Source of the DNA: Candidatus Omnitrophota bacterium
Lineage (GTDB): Bacteria; Omnitrophota; Gorgyraeia; Tantalellales; Tantalellaceae
Length of the DNA stretch: 7,240 nucleotides
Direction: 5' to 3'
NCBI GenBank assembly: GCA_028717825.1
Contig: JAQUNB010000057.1
Span: forward strand, 1-7,240
In this document: piece by piece, positions 7,167 to 7,240 of the stretch
Position numbering within the stretch: the first letter of the stretch is position 1
Layout: every line of letters begins with the position of its first letter
Notes under the pieces: generated by a model
The model's database searches: none
The model's input: the letters and a program-made list of their open reading frames with translations, nothing else
Told to the model about the DNA's origin: nothing
Made by a program: the position numbers and the translations under genes

Positions 7167-7172
7167 TGTTTT

Positions 7173-7240
7173 ATGGGTCTTTTGGAGTTTTTGTCGATAA
7201 GCAGAAAAAGTCTTAGGCACAAACTTATGATCGCTTTTGC
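7173..7240 (+). CDS. N-terminus of a probable membrane sensor protein (cut by window edge)
   Basis: Only 22 complete codons are visible. The product begins MGLLEFLSISRKSL and continues RHKLMIAF, where the window ends. A short amphipathic or basic start with the pattern SLRxKLxxAF leading into a hydrophobic run is very common at the first membrane helix of HAMP- or PAS-containing histidine kinases, diguanylate cyclases and chemoreceptors. The strong Shine-Dalgarno makes the start secure, but the function is a guess from this N-terminal style alone. The gene seems to belong to a separate transcription unit from the radical SAM gene, given the 417-base gap and the promoter candidate inside it. 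Confidence 0.55.
   Translation, partial: MGLLEFLSISRKSLRHKLMIAF

Larger units (their letters stand above)
6756..7172. other. 417-base stretch without a convincing gene; probable intergenic and leader region
   Basis: I recognise no protein in any of six frames. Two overlapping + frames are open (6814-7014, and 6857-7159 from a TTG or from ATG 6887), but neither has a good ribosome binding site or a familiar motif. The reverse strand is interrupted by several stops. What can be seen is a promoter candidate, a small inverted repeat over it, a large imperfect inverted repeat, and GATACCGAG occurring twice in direct orientation (6875-6883 and 7029-7037). No uracil-tailed hairpin was found after the radical SAM stop. 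The stretch may be a regulatory 5' leader for the gene at 7173, a small structured RNA, or the remains of an inserted element. It is not similar to any riboswitch class I can recall. Confidence 0.5.

Noticed and set aside
7019..7222. Reverse-strand frame of 67 codons across the start of the last gene
   Set aside because: It overlaps the well-supported start and Shine-Dalgarno at 7162-7175, is rich in basic residues with no motif, and looks like a shadow frame.

Overview
The window is a typical bacterial cell-elongation (rod-shape) cluster read entirely on the + strand, followed by a gene-poor stretch and the first codons of a further gene. The order is mreC (3' part only), mreD, mrdA (PBP2), rodA, a secreted trypsin-like serine protease, a large radical SAM protein of the TIGR03960 type, about 417 bases without a convincing gene, and a gene start cut by the right edge. 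The mid-range base composition, the divergent but complete Mre/PBP2/RodA set, and a TIGR03960-type protein next to the rod genes suggest an uncultured diderm lineage such as Omnitrophota (candidate phylum OP3) or a relative. That assignment is inference from gene order and sequence style only.

Layout: bases 3-506 encode the C-terminal part of MreC. Bases 557-1048 encode MreD, 1090-2847 PBP2 with all three transpeptidase motifs, and 2872-3969 RodA with the SEDS signature and the essential Asp. Gaps between these genes are 24-50 bases and no terminator is visible, so they are probably one transcript. mreB is not in the window and is expected upstream. MreC and MreD link the MreB filament to the membrane. 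RodA polymerises lipid II into glycan, and PBP2 crosslinks it and activates RodA.

Bases 4045-4980 encode an exported trypsin-fold protease with an intact His-Asp-Ser triad and a clear ribosome binding site. Bases 5004-6755 encode a radical SAM enzyme with a CxxxCxxC cluster motif. Both continue the same direction with short gaps and are probably cotranscribed with the rod genes. The DUF2344 partner that often accompanies this radical SAM family is not directly downstream.

Bases 6756-7172 look like an intergenic or leader region. They hold a good sigma70-like promoter candidate, a short perfect inverted repeat over its -10 box, and a much larger inverted repeat (17-base arms, about 114 bases overall) lying in what would be the 5' leader of the next gene. 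That gene starts at 7173 behind a strong Shine-Dalgarno and looks like the N-terminus of a membrane sensor protein. This leader is the least explained part of the window. No CRISPR array, tRNA, rRNA or intact mobile element was seen.
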